NCBI RefSeq assembly: GCF_027172205.1
Contig: NC_070603.1
Span: forward strand, 8,420,501-8,484,500
DNA from: Podarcis raffonei
Lineage: Eukaryota; Chordata; Lepidosauria; Squamata; Lacertidae
DNA length: 64,000 nt
Reading direction: 5' to 3'
Part shown: positions 25,740 to 37,700 of the stretch, piece by piece
How positions within the stretch are numbered: position 1 is the stretch's first letter
Layout of the letters: each line of letters begins with the position of its first letter
Position numbers and translations under genes: made by a program
Notes under the pieces: generated by a model
The model's database searches: none
The model's input: the letters and a program-made list of their open reading frames with translations, nothing else
What the model was told of the DNA's origin: nothing

Positions 25740-26480
25740 AAATTTGCCGTAATATCTACAATGGGGAGAGGCAATACCTCTGATGAGGGCACATGCTTCT
25801 TCTGGGGTAGTTTGTCGACCTTTGGTCCCCACCCTGCACCCAGTTTTCACCTGGTCTCCAAGAAGCTGTCAGCATGTGACAGAGGCCGCACCCTGGGAAC
25901 AGAATTGACTGGTTGGCTAAACAAGGTGGGGGCAGCTGAAGAGTCTCAAACCTGTTTTTAAAAAAATTAAATTAAATTTTTATTTTATTAAAATAATTCA
26001 ACATTAATACATACATATTACGAATATACAGACAAACATACATTTCCTATAATCCTTAAAAATATTCATACATACCCACACTCAATCCCACAGATACTTC
26101 CTTTTCCCACCACCATCCCTCACCCCTCACCCCACCCTTCCAATCTACTCAATTGCAATTTCTTTCCACTTCTATTACTTCCTTTCACACACTTTTAAAC
26201 CAACTTCCTACTTCTTTTTCTGGTACACATCGTTATCCATGTTATTTAGTATTTCAGTACTTTATAACGGAAGAGTCTCAAACCTTTGGTGAGTTAGGGA
26301 CTTCCCCAGCATGCAAAGACAGGCTCCTGCAGATTGAGTGGATGAGACCAGCCGTCAAGAAAGTGGTCTCTGCATGTGATGTAGAGGGAAGTGAGAGGCA
26401 GATGGGGTTTGTCAACCTGGGAAGGGAGCCCATCTAGAAGAAGGAAAACTCTGATTCTAAACCTCTGCTGCCTTGTGAGG
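25740..26480 (+). repeat. Unclassified interspersed repeat, copy 1
   Basis: Two blocks (about 25770-25953 and 26270-26480) match the reverse complement of 53580-54060 over several stretches, for example 'ttctggggtagtttgtc', 'gacctttggt' and 'ggtgagttagggact'. It is split by the LINE tail at 25954-26269. The family is unknown to me; both copies contain coding-looking stretches. I infer a decayed retroelement or transposon. Confidence 0.6.
25954..26269 (-). mobile_element. L1-like LINE tail inserted in unclassified repeat
   Basis: An AT-rich then C-rich insert (the complement of a G-rich 3' UTR and A-tail) is flanked by the perfect 16-base duplication GAAGAGTCTCAAACCT (25938-25953 and 26270-26285). 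Only the 3' untranslated end is present. Confidence 0.85.
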
Positions 26481-26789
26481 AATCTTGTCTAGGAGTAAAC
26501 CTTAGACAAATCTGGAGTTGAGCAGATGGCTCACCTGCTTCCAGCAACTCCAGCCCAGCTGGTGACAAATGCTTTCCTTTGGACCACATCAGCAAGGCCG
26601 AAAGTGGGGTCTTGTCATCTGAGAACCCCAGAACCTCCATAGACACTGTCCAGGCTTGTGTGCTGGACAAGTCACTTTGGTGCTGCTAACACAGCAGTTT
26701 GCCTTTGCTCTCAGATGCACACTCCATTGCCTCTCAAGTCAGACAGATGGCAACAACAAAAATCTACAACACATGATTCGTATGTCATG

Positions 26790-27270
26790 GTGGTCAATGC
26801 ATGAATTTGATCGTTTTATTGATTTATTGTGTTGTGAAATGTCTCATAAAAATCACGTCCCTAGGCGATGTTAAAAATACAAAACGAAAACATAGCAGTA
26901 AAAACCATATTCAAACAATAAAAGAACCACAACACACATAAAAGATAACCAGCATTAAAACCCAAATACAAAGCCAGCGGGGGGGGGGGGAATGGAATAT
27001 ACATCATGGAAGGAAAAAAGCTGTCAGATGCATGGCAATCCATTAAAACCGCTAGCTGTAACAAAGAAACAGAAACAGAGCCCAAAATCTTGGGAGAGCA
27101 AAAAGGTCTTAACCTGCTGCCAGGAAGACAGCAGTGTGGGCACTAAACAAGCTTTCCTAGGGAGATTAATCTGTAGCCAAGCGGGGGTGTTTGCCACCAA
27201 AGATGCCCTCTCTTTCTTTGGCCATCCTCCATATTTCGGATTGCAAGGGTGCATAGAAAAGTCTCTGCAA
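26790..27270 (-). mobile_element. L2-like LINE tail, diverged
   Basis: The complement shows the typical 'aaaggtcttaacctgctgcc...agggagattaatctg...gccaccaaagatgccctctct' block found in vertebrate L2-like 3' regions. It is decayed with no long open frame. A G-run lies at 26980-26991. Confidence 0.55.
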
Positions 27271-27459
27271 ATGGCACAAGGGTACTCATTCCATTTGGTA
27301 CTGAGGTCTCAAACCACAAAGGAGAAAGTATCAGGAAATGAGGTCACTAACTGTAAGAGGCATCAGTCTACTATTGGGAAGAAAGTCAGCACAGGTTAGG
27401 TTAGACAGACAGTCGATCTACCCCTGTCTATCTTTTCCCACATGCAAACCCAACAGGTT

Positions 27460-27463
27460 TATT

Positions 27464-27496
<33 letters not shown>

Positions 27497-28110
27497 AATA
27501 ATAAATTATTTATATCCCGCCCTCCCCAGCCGAAGCCGGGCTCAGAGCGGCTAACAACAGTAAAAGTAATACAGCATTCTAAAATCAACTCATTCTAAAA
27601 TCAATTCAAAATCAAATTAATGGCAACCATTGGGCTAGAGTTCTGTGAGGATTACCAAAGGAGGGGGTCAAGCTGTGCCTTGGCCAAAGGCCTGGTGGAA
27701 CAGCTCTGTCTTGCAGGCCCTGCAGAAAGATGTCAAGTCCTGCAGGGCCCTAGTCTTTTGTGACAGAGCGTTCCACCAGATCGGGGCCACAGCCGAGAAA
27801 ACCCTGGCTCTGGTTGAGGCCAGCTTAACCTCCCTGTGGCCTGGGATCTCCAAGATGTTTTTGTTTGAAGACCGTAAGGTCTTCCGTGGGACATAGCAGG
27901 AGAGGCTGTCTCGTAGGTACAAGGGTCCTAGGCCATATAGGGCTTTAAAGGTTAAAACCAGCACCTTAAACCTGATCCTGTACTCCACTGGGAGCTGAGT
28001 TGGACCTCAACATTTCTCACGAAAACTAGCACTCTGAACTGTGCCCGGAAACTAATGGAAAGCCCAGTGGGTGTGCTGACCTGATCCTGGAGTCCTGAAT
28101 GGGCAGAACT
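27460..28110 (-). mobile_element. L2-like LINE, 3' part
   Basis: Begins at a (CAA)n(TAA)n tail (27463-27505). The complement then encodes FKVLVLTFKALYGLGPLYLR, VKLASTRARVFSAVAPIWWN and LTSFCRACKTELF. The right end (about 28005-28110) is a second, offset piece of the same kind. The family matches the copies at 49140-49722 and 63265-63750. Confidence 0.8.
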
Positions 28111-28184
28111 CTGCAAAGAAAACCCTCCCCCAACCAATCATTCACATGCTGGCATTTCTTTGCAGACAGCTACAATGCAACACA

Positions 28185-28534
28185 GGGACGCGGGTGGCGC
28201 TGTGGGTTAAACCACAGAGCCTAGGACTTGCCGATCAGAAGGTCGGTAGTTCAAATCCCCACGACGGGGTGAGCTCCCGTTCCTCGGTCCCTGCTCCTGC
28301 CCACCTAGCAGTTCGAAAGCATGTCAAAGTGCAAGTAGATAAATAGGCACCGCTCCGGCAGGAAGGTAAACGGCATTTCCGTGCGCTGCTCTGGTTTGCC
28401 AGAAGCGGCTTAGTCATGCTCGCCACATGACCCGGAAGGTGTACGCCTGCTCCCTCGGCCAATAAAGCAAGATGAGCGCCGCAACCCAGAGTCGGCCACG
28501 ACTGGACCTAATGGTCAGGGGTCCTTTACCTTTT
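28185..28534 (+). mobile_element. Sauria-type SINE, full length
   Basis: Plus orientation with a perfect 14-base target duplication, TACAATGCAACACA (28171-28184 and 28535-28548). The 5' end GGGACGCGGGTGGCG marks the complete tRNA-type head. Confidence 0.95.
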
Positions 28535-28548
28535 TACAATGCAACACA

Positions 28549-29158
28549 CAGTTGTAGCAGAAAGAAGTTGCCCCCCTCCTACTCTACAGTCAACAGCGAA
28601 ATGCCCTAACTGAGCAATGTGTGCGCAGGGCGAATGAAGCATAGCAAAAGTGCCTGGGTATTGAATTCCAGAGTCTTCAGAACAGTGTACTTCAACCTTG
28701 CCTCCCCAGGTGTTGCTGGACTTCAACTTCCATCATCTCTGATCATTAGCTAAGGTGATGGGACTTGGAGTCCGATAACATTTGGGAATCCAAGATTGAA
28801 CAACATTGCTCTAGAAGGCCCCATCCCTATCTTGAGTAACCACCACGATGTAGAGATGGAGAACTTAAGATTGGGGGGGGGGGATCTCTTGCCCGTGGAC
28901 TAAATGTGACCCACATTTCCCCAGTTGGTCAGCCAGGGAATTTACCCCAAACCATGCCCACTTACCCACACTTAAAGTCATAGGCAATGTCAGGTGGGAC
29001 ATGGCTATAAAAAGAAGGCCGGAGCTCTCCACCCAAAAATTCGATCTTGCTTGGTTCAAGAACATGATGTGCTTGACCGCTGCAGAAAACAGGACTGAGA
29101 ATCAGCTGGTGCTGAGTGTTAGAACACACGCTTATATACGTACGGAACTTCCCACATT
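28549..29158. other. Intergenic; one decayed MITE
   Basis: A degenerate TTGTAGTCC-type palindromic MITE is visible at about 28695-28815 ('gttgctggacttcaacttcc' and 'gggacttggagtccgataacat'). A G-run lies at 28874-28883. Nothing else was recognised. Confidence 0.45.
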
Positions 29159-29160
29159 TA

Positions 29161-29420
29161 CCCGTATTTTTCGCTCTATAAGACACACCAGACCACAAGA
29201 CGCACCTAGTTTTTGGAGGAGGAAAACAAGAAAAAAAATATTCTGACTCTCAGAAGCCAGAACAGCAAGAGGGATCGCTGCGCAGCGAAAGCAGCAATCC
29301 CTCTTGCTGTTCTGGCTTCTGGGATAGCTGCGCAGCCTGCACTCGCTCCATAAGATACACACACATTTCCCCTTACTTTTTAGGAGGGAAAAAGTGAGTC
29401 TTATAGAGCAAAAAATACGG
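29161..29420. mobile_element. Fold-back MITE, third copy, TA target
   Basis: The ends CCCGTATTTTTCGCTCTATA and TATAGAGCAAAAAATACGG are inverted, with TA on both sides (29159-29160, 29421-29422). The interior is a palindrome at 29251-29331 whose arms contain GAAGCCAGAACAGCAAGAGG and its complement. Confidence 0.82.
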
Positions 29421-29422
29421 TA

Positions 29423-31456
29423 TTCCCAGGCAATTTCAAAGCTGTCTTCAAAGCATCTGAGGCAACTCACAGGTGATATGAAAGACTTCTCTCTGCCTGA
29501 GAGTCTGGAGGGGTGCTAGCAGTCAAAATAGACAACACTGAGCTTGATAGACAGATCAAAACAAGCACTCTCAAATATTGTGGATCTCTAAAGATCAGTC
29601 AGATTGGCATGCCTTTTGCTGGCTGTGAAGATCAATTCTGTTGCCTATGGAAAATGCGAAGGATTGTGAGTCTGTGGGAGTGTGGAAAAACTACAGAATG
29701 TGGTAATTAGTACAGAATTCAGTTTCTGGGGTATTTCTGGCTTTTAAAAAGCTTGTAGAGGTTCTGGCTTCCATTACAAAGAGATGTTTTCTAAACAATG
29801 CGTCTGAAATGGTCTGAAATGGAAGTGGCCGCAAATTACTACACAGTGCCCCAACATAGTACGCATTTATTTAGTTTCTGGAAATTTGTTCTCACTTCGT
29901 CACCAAATACCTCAAGCTGGCTAATAACGATATAAATAAAGCAAAATTAGAATGGTTAATCCCCTGTTTAAACAAAGGCATTGACAACACATTGTTAATC
30001 CAGGAAGGCAGCAAATAATGCAATATACAGACTTTGTGGGTTGCAGGAGTCATCAAGAATGAGGGATGCGAACAAGTCAAAATCAATTGCACATTTGTAA
30101 TTGTAAACAATTACACATAGGCTAACTTGAGTCTTTTTTAAAATTTCCAAGTATTATTAGTACAAATTTAGATAGCATTTCTGACCATTAGGAGTAAAAA
30201 GCACATCACTGAGTCACAAATGGTGGGCTGTGGCCACCTAAATTCTACTCAGAGTAGACTCATTGAAATGAATGGACCTAAGTTAGTCATCTCCATTAAT
30301 TTCAACGGGTTTACCCTGAGTATGACTCACATCAGATGCATCCTGTTATCTCCTTTCTATATGTGAAAACTTCAATGTGGTGAAATTATAGAATGATTTC
30401 ATTTGATTGTGCAACCTCTTCAGCATACTGAAACCAGCATGATTCTGTTTATCTGGGGAGACCAGTCCTAAACAAAATTGTATATATATATATATAAGAT
30501 AAAGCATTAGAATAAAAGTGTAAATCTCCGTTCCTTTGCAATCAATTTTGGCACAAAGATTTTTTTAAAATCAAAACCTAACATTCAAAAGGTAACACTA
30601 ATGCATGCCCCTAATCTGAGGTCATGTGCTCACATTTTCTAAGCCCAGTAGAGGTATTAAAAGATAATACAACCCTTGCTTCCAAGCTCACAGTCTTATA
30701 GACGCAATAAAAACAGAAAAGGGAAAGGGAAAGCAAACACTGGAGCCCTGCGTCCTTCACATCTTAATTTACTTCAACACGTTGAATTTATGTATATTAA
30801 TTATAGTATATTATTATAACATTAGAGAGAGAGAGAATGTGTTATAATGATATATTAGCATATATCTTCCTATGCACATAAAAATGTAAGGCTGTCATCA
30901 CTCTGCAGTTGGTGCGGCCACCAATAGGCAACCCCACCAGCTGCAGTGTAGCATATAGCAGGCCCTTGGAACAACGCAGCGGCAGGTGGCCCAGGTGAGC
31001 CGTTTAACAAAGAGGGAAGCACTGTAATGAAGTCTAATGGAGAGCGGAAGGTACTTCATACAGTGGTTCAGTAAGCCTCCACACTCTGTTAAATACACTT
31101 GCAGTGAGGGTTAACAGAGTGGGAGAGGGGGTTCATACAGCAGCTTAGCAAGACACTCTGTGAGTCGCCTTCTGCCTCCTTTGAAAAGTGAGTCGATGAA
31201 GCATGGTTTTTTGCAGTTCCTAGTAGCTCGTATAACTGCAAGAGGTGCCTTATACGATATAGATGCCTTGTTAGGCTTGTATCGGTTGTAGCAATTGGTT
31301 TTAGCATTTATACTATTTTTGTAAGTTGCATTGGGTCAATTTTATGAGAAAAGCAACTAATAAAAGTAACAATAAATTATCATTATTATTAAGGTATATG
31401 TTTTAATTATACACACACACACACACAAACAAACAAACACATACTGTACATGAATA
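29423..31456. other. AT-rich intergenic DNA
   Basis: Contains a (TA)n run at 30481-30497, a degenerate short repeat at 30240-30340, and (AC)n plus (CAAA)n at 31409-31440. No exon seen. Confidence 0.5.
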
Positions 31457-31682
31457 CAGTGGTACCTCGGGTTACATACGCTTCAGGTTACAGATTCTGA
31501 TAACCCAGAAATATTACCTCAGGTTAAGAACTTTGCTTCAGGATGAGAGCAGAAATCGTGCTCTGGCAGTGCGGCGGCAGCAGGAGGCCCCATTAGCTAA
31601 AGTGGTGTTTCAGGTTAAGAACAGCTTCAGGTGAAGAATGGACATCCGGAACAAATTAAGTACTTAACCCAAGGTAACACTG
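31457..31682 (-). mobile_element. Tigger-like MITE
   Basis: The ends CAGTGGTACCTCGGGTTAC and CCAAGGTAACACTG are inverted, with TA on both sides. The interior ('aggaggccccattagctaaagtgg') is the reverse complement of the copies at 55328 and 58680, so they are one family. Confidence 0.88.
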
Positions 31683-33396
31683 TACATTAACAAATTACGT
31701 GTGCACATACCCTCAGAAGCATTGAAGATTTTTTAAAAAAATCTTGTGTTGAGTAATTTACCTGTAACCATCGATCATGTTTAGTACCTTTCCTCTCTGG
31801 CAGTACCACTTGCAGGTTCTGAGAGGCCCTTGCAGGTGTGAGGAACTGTTTTGGCCCAGTGGGCCAGATCCTTATCTGACTACGTCTCTACCTGCCCACA
31901 AATGGCATTAGGTGTGTGGGGCAGGTGGGTGCGGATTTTGAAAAATGGCTCCATGTGCCAAATGAGGACACCAGGTGGGCCAAATTGGGCCCATGGGCTG
32001 GAAGTTCCCCAGCATGGCCCCCGAGGGGAAAATGCTCATCTCCTCCTCACCTGTGCATTCACTTACCTTTGGCCCCACATGGCGCAATGTCCCAGAGAGA
32101 CAGGGAGGCGCACCGGCAAGGAGGAGCAACAAAGCTGGGTATGGCCACCCTCCCAGATCATGCTTCGAGAAAGCCCACCGGCAGGCCATGTGTGCAGCAG
32201 CCTTGCTCTGTCAATGGCAGCCTCAGCCAATTGCTGGTGCTGCAACGGCACTGAATTTGGGGGGGATTGGCCTCAAAGCGGGTGATGAGAGGACAACAGG
32301 AAAAACAGTGGAACCAACAGCGCAGTGATGACGTTGGTTGGATTTCTCTGGAACATTTGGGCGAGTGGTTGACGTCAATTCTGAAGAAAATGGCATGTTT
32401 TTGGCGCACCCATACATACATATGGGAAGCAGTTCAGTGCTCACTCTTACAAATCCATGTGAATTCTCCAGAACTAGGAGCTCTCGTGGGCTGTTCCATG
32501 AGCCCTACAGGAGACCTAACAGTGGTGCTGTTAGGTAATTGTAAGGCACTGAATTTAATGGTCTTGTTCTCCTCCCTGCCAAACAGCCCATTGGATGTTC
32601 ATGTGCCTTATTTTGAAATGTGCTAAACCATCCCTGCTCCGCTTGGGAGACCTTTTGCACATTTGGCTGAGTCAGATCCTGGACTTCTGCCCCCCCAGCC
32701 CTTCCTTCAAGGCATCCCTGATTCTTTCCTCTGTTGCCTCCCCACCAAAATTTTAGATTCTAAACTTGGCAAGGCAGGGATCTGCTTTTTGTTTTACTTT
32801 CTGCATCCATGTAACTTCTAGGCTGCCCTATACCCAAAGTTATCTGGGTAGTTTACAATGATGTAAACCAACTAAATTGCCATCAGATCAACAACTTGCA
32901 ACCGGTACACCAATATTAAATCAGAAATCACCCAGAAACAGAGAAAAGTGAAAAATGCACTTTTTCAAATAAAAAAACCGAAGGCAATTTTTGCCCATTT
33001 CTACTATTCAACACATCGTCTTCATAATTTATGATACAGTGGAAATGCAGGATTAAAATGTTATACGTATGTATTGTACCATAATTCATTGCTATCTTTA
33101 TTGCAACATTATTTATGGCTAATTTATCCTCAGGAGACTCTACTTAGTTATCATTCCTAGTGATTTTTTGGCATCAGTAGAGATTTCTTACACTCCTCTC
33201 TTATCTTAATGTTAACTTCCTGGTAAAAAGACTTCTCTACTCTTGCAGGATATGAAAAAGCTACTTTTGGCAGGCGGCACAAGCAGACTTTGGGAATTGG
33301 TACTTGGAATTCCTTATCTCTGCTGGGGGGTCCCTTCCTGCAACCCCCTTCCCATTTCTAGTTTATTCTGATTGCATTTCCTTTCACTGCATGATA
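31683..33396. other. Intergenic; weak repeat traces
   Basis: About 31820-32060 has paired 'tgggcca' and 'gggctggaagttcccca' blocks suggestive of a hAT MITE. 32815-32985 resembles a decayed LINE tail. A 144-codon open frame at 31851-32285 shows no family signature and no splice sites. Confidence 0.4.
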
Positions 33397-33759
33397 AGGG
33401 TAAAGGTAAAGGGGACCCCTGACCATTAGGTCCAGTCGTGACCGACTCTGGGGTTGCGGCGCTCATCTCGCTTTATTGGCCGAGGGAGCTGGCGTACAGC
33501 TTCTGGGTCATGTGGGCAGCATGACTAAGCGGCTTCTGGCGAACCAGAGCAGCACACAGAAGCGCTGTTTACCTTCCCGCCGGAGCGGTACCTATTTATC
33601 TACTTGCACTTTGACGTGCTTTCGAACTGCTAGGTTGGCAGGAGCAGGGACCGAGCAGCGGGAGCTCACCCCTTCGCGGGGATTCGAACCGCCGAGCTTC
33701 TGATCGGCAAGTCCTAGGCTCTGTGGTTTAACCCACAGCGCCACCCGCGCCCCTCTTCC
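33397..33759 (-). mobile_element. Sauria-type SINE, full length
   Basis: Minus orientation with a 10-base target duplication, CTGCATGATA (33387-33396 and 33760-33769). It is the last repeat before the CYP27B1 promoter region. Confidence 0.92.
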
Positions 33760-34328
33760 CTGCATGATACTGCACCGCAAATCTCTACGAACCATTGCTG
33801 ACCTTTCTCTTTCGTTTTATTGTTTTTATTCCTTCTTTGCGCTGTTCAGCAAAAACCAAAACCAAAAATAAAATCGGCTGGCGCGAAGATGAGAAAAACC
33901 GTTAATTCTAACCCTCGGGCAGCCCGATCTTTTGCACGTTCGTGCGGAGGGGTTTACAACCTGTCTTTTGCTTTCTCAAATGGCAGGGCTTCAGGAACAT
34001 TTTTTGGGTATATTATTCCCACTTTGGGTCTGCGCGCGTTAAGAGCGGCAGCGGACGTTTGTCATCCGCCTGACGCTCTTGTGGACGCAATGAATCTGCA
34101 GGGACAGGGACGGTGGCGCTTTTGCGCGCTTGCTTTTATGAGCAAAAAGCTCGGCATGGCTCCTCTCGTGTCCCGAAGAAGCCTTCCCGGAACTCTTAAA
34201 ACCAGGCGCAATGACTCTTTTGCAGGGTCGAGGAGTCGCAGATCAGGCGCGCCCTCTCCAGTTCATCGCGCGCGCCTGCCCGACTCTTGCAAAAGCGCAC
34301 GGGACGCCATCCCCACCCACGCGCCCTG

Positions 34329-34333
34329 ATTGG
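34329..34333 (-). promoter_or_regulatory. CYP27B1: Inverted CCAAT box
   Basis: CTGATTGGCC contains a perfect reverse CCAAT with the flanks favoured by NF-Y, about 145 bases upstream of the inferred transcription start. Confidence 0.5.
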
Positions 34334-34442
34334 CCACCCTTGGCACCCTGCGGCAGGATGAGGTGCTGGACCAAGAATCGGGGCGGGGACAAGGTATGAG
34401 GCATGGCAGGGGCGTGTCCTGCCGGCTTCCACATGTTTTCTC

Positions 34443-34450
34443 CATAAATA
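34443..34450 (+). promoter_or_regulatory. CYP27B1: CYP27B1 TATA-like box
   Basis: CATAAATA lies 83-90 bases upstream of the ATG. The spacing to an inferred start near 34475 is normal for TATA promoters. Confidence 0.55.
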
Positions 34451-34532
34451 GAAGGCGCCCCAAGATGCTCCTCCAACAGAACTTCGCCACCCGCACCCAA
34501 CTCTCGAAGTATTTCGGCTTTGGAGAGCAAAG

Positions 34533-34736
34533 ATGCCTCAGACGCTCAAGCTGGCCGGCAGGGCATCCTTGCTGGCGCGATGCTTCCCTGAGATTTGGGC
34601 TGATCCTGTCCTCAAAGCTCCGGTCAGGGTGATCAAAAGCCACAAGACCCTGGACGAGATGCCAGGACCCAGCGCTCTGAGTTTCTTCAGCGACCTCTTC
34701 TGCAAAAAGGGGCTGTCACGGCTGCACGAACTCCAG
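34533..34736 (+). CDS. CYP27B1: CYP27B1 coding exon 1
   Basis: Encodes residues 1-68: [20 protein letters not shown], the basic mitochondrial presequence, then MPGPS and [18 protein letters not shown]. The donor is GTAAGC. Confidence 0.95.
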
Positions 34737-37700
34737 GTAAGCTTTTACCAGCGTAAAAGTAAAGGGCGTTGAATATCCTCTCCCCCACTTTTTCCTTCTT
34801 TTTTTTGCCATTGATTTGTCTAGGATCGTATGTTTATGGCAGGAAAGGCACATTAAAACGGTCGCTAAGTTCTTCCTCTTAGTGCTTTGAGGCTTGAAAA
34901 CTTTCCTAGTCACATCTACTTAAATTTAATAGTGGACTGGTTTGGTTTCATAGGGTAGGAGGAGAAGTCAGGTTTTTCTTTTTCTTTAGTTTGAAGTGTC
35001 TCTTGAATCAGATGGTGGGGCTGTAGAATTCTGCAAGCTTTTGAGTTTCACAGAAATCTTCCTCTGTGGAATGGAATAACATTACTGTATGTGCAAACTT
35101 TGATTCATTGAAACACACACATACTGCATGTTGGAAGTGTAGATTTTGGCGAATTTCCTTAAAAATAGTTCAAAAACTGATGACACCCCAGTTTTTCTTT
35201 CTCTGTTACCTTGGCTCCATCAAAAAGTTTGTATGCTTGAATGTGGTGAGGTAACCAGATATTTTTCATCCTGGAGACTAAGGAGAAAGTGAGCCTCAAA
35301 GTTAAAAAAAATTCCAGGAGATTCTGATAAAGAACACTCCAACACATCTGTTGAAAATCCTGACTGTATCTATATATCTGTATCTATAATTATATCTTCA
35401 ATGAGCACTGGAATTTCTTTCCAAAAGTGACAAGAACAAGGCACTGCAAACATTAAAAAGTTTCCCAGGGATGTCAGGGATGGGGAACCTGCAGCCCTCC
35501 AGATGTTTCTGGATTCTACCTCTCACCAACATCAGCCAGCATAGTCTGTGGCTAGGGATGATGGGAGTTGTAGTCCGATAGCATATGGAGAGCTCCCGAT
35601 TCCCCACCCCTGCTGAATGGGAGCATATTTTGTTTTATTTTGTTTATGCAATTTAAACACCATTTTAATGTGCCTTTCCTGCCATAAATATACGATCCTA
35701 GATAAATCAATGGTAAAAAAAAGAGAATAAAACGAGGTACAAGGATCTTCCCTCAGGTGTACTTAACATTTCCGATGAATGCCACTCGCCTCCAGCCAGG
35801 CTTGTAAAAAGCTATTTATATAATGTAGACTAAGCTTGGCTTGCTTGTCAACACAGCCCTGTGAAAGCTTGTCAGTAAGGCAGGTTGACACAACTCTAGG
35901 TGTTTCGTTCTTTTTTTTGCTTTGCAGTGTAAACCATTGGTGTCCCTTAAATACCATCTCTCTGTGTTTAAAGCCCACATTTCTGCAGCGATGTGTATAA
36001 GTGGAGGCAGTTTAACCCATAAATGCTTGCTTTGACTGCATGTGTGGAACGAGCATAACAAATGTTGTGTGATTTAGTCATCTTGACAAGAATGTTAAAA
36101 CCTTTTCTAAAAAAAAAAACTAAAAATGAACATTATATTAGCCTTCACTTGCTCACACACGTCCTGAAAGTGAGAGAATTGCTTGAAGCTGAGGACGAAT
36201 TTTAATTGGCCAGTTCACTAATCTGGTGACAATTTCCGTGCCTTGTACTCCCAAAACTTGCTTGCCTTCCAACTTTGTTGATAGCTTTATACTGTACATT
36301 CAACATGAACAGGAATGTATAGTTCTTATTCGTCCTTTCAACAGACGTTTGTGGGAATTTAGGCGTAGAGAAAGTAAGTTGGGCTGCAATCCGAGGCAGT
36401 TATGTTTACTCAGAAGTTAGTTCCACTGAGTTATTGGGACTTACTCCAATGTAGTATTTTCCCTTCTTTTCCCTTTTACTAAACATAGTTTTATAGATTC
36501 CCAATATATAACAACAATTACAAAAAATAAAAATAAATACAAAATCCCAGCTTATTCCCATCCCCGCTCCAAGACGAATCAGTCTAATCTGTGATCCAAT
36601 GTAGTCTTATGCACACAAAATCCCATTGAAAGGGAGAGTAAGGCAGGTGTTTAAGACTGCAATTACATAATGAGGGGCTAATCCTCACTTCTTCTTGTCC
36701 TGCTGCTTTCTTTAGCGCTTAGAGTAAGCCCCATGAACTCAGTTTCAGAGTAGGCATGTATAGGGTTGTTCAGTAATTTTCTTCCATATCAGTGGCACTT
36801 GAAATGCGTTGAACTTTTCCCTGGATAGTGTTCTGTTGTGAGGATGAGCGTGATACAGCTTGTAAAGCACAATTTGCATGTGAAAGTACTATGTAAATGA
36901 AAGGTTGCTTTTATTTTTGTTTATTGCTGAAACGTAACTCAGCAATGAATAACTTCCCCTTTGGGCTGTATCAGGTGTGATGGTTGGAACCGTGAGTGAG
37001 ACTGAAAACTTCTGTTTGAAACAGGCCCCTCCCAAACCTAATTAAGGCAATGAATCATTCATTTAGCTTACTGTATCTGGCTCCAGCACCGGAGTAACGC
37101 ATGCAGCATCTTTATACAATTTAGTCAGGTTCCTGATGCCCCAGAGCTATGTCAGGATGTCAGAGTCTTGTGGCAGTTTCTATGATGTGGGGTTCTTGCA
37201 ACACAGCTTCCTGTCCCACCCACACCCCCAGAAAAGGCACCCACTTCTCAGTGATGGAATCACAGAAACACAATCCCGTTTTGTAGGTCAGCTGATCACT
37301 ACGACTGCTCTATACGGCCAGAAACAGCAAACCGTTTTTGCCAGAGAGCCAGTGCACTGTCCAAGGGCTGAATGAGATCTCTTAACTCTCACCCTGCAAG
37401 GAAGTCTATCTTAATTAATTAATTCCATTTCTGTACCACCCTTCACCTGAAGATCTCAGGACAGTTCACAAGATAAAAATACAGGATACAAGCTCAAATC
37501 AATAGTTAGAACAAAAACAAAACAATATCCCTCCCGATGCTGCTTCTCTGCCCTGGTATGAGGGGACTGAAATTCAGTACGCAAAGCCTTCCTAGTATGG
37601 GAACATGGTATTGTGCAAAGCTTCACCTGTTGAATATGTGCCTTTCATGCAGCTGTTTTAAAAGACCGATGCAGTTCAGAACAAAAACCATGCTAGGTGG

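Larger units (their letters stand above)
33880..34532 (+). promoter_or_regulatory. CYP27B1: CYP27B1 CpG-rich promoter and 5' UTR
   Basis: A CpG-rich segment precedes the CYP27B1 start. Visible sites are an inverted CCAAT box (ATTGG, 34329-34333), a GC box (GGGGCGGGG, about 34380-34388), a second GC/KLF-like box (GGGGCGTG, about 34410) and a TATA-like CATAAATA at 34443-34450. That places transcription start near 34475 and gives a 5' UTR of roughly 60 bases. A long open frame at 33820-34329 is treated as chance in CpG-rich DNA. Factor binding is inferred. Confidence 0.65.

Noticed and set aside
28185-28280. tRNA-like heads of the Sauria-type SINEs as functional tRNAs
   Set aside because: They are multi-copy with target duplications and long non-tRNA bodies; they are retroposons.
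31851-32285. 144-codon open frame (Trp/Gly/Pro-rich)
   Set aside because: No splice context or domain, and it overlaps repeat-like 'tgggcca' DNA.
33820-34329. 169-codon plus-strand open frame upstream of CYP27B1
   Set aside because: It lies in CpG-rich promoter DNA, ends before the TATA-like box, and encodes an Arg/Ser/Ala-rich product with no recognisable domain.
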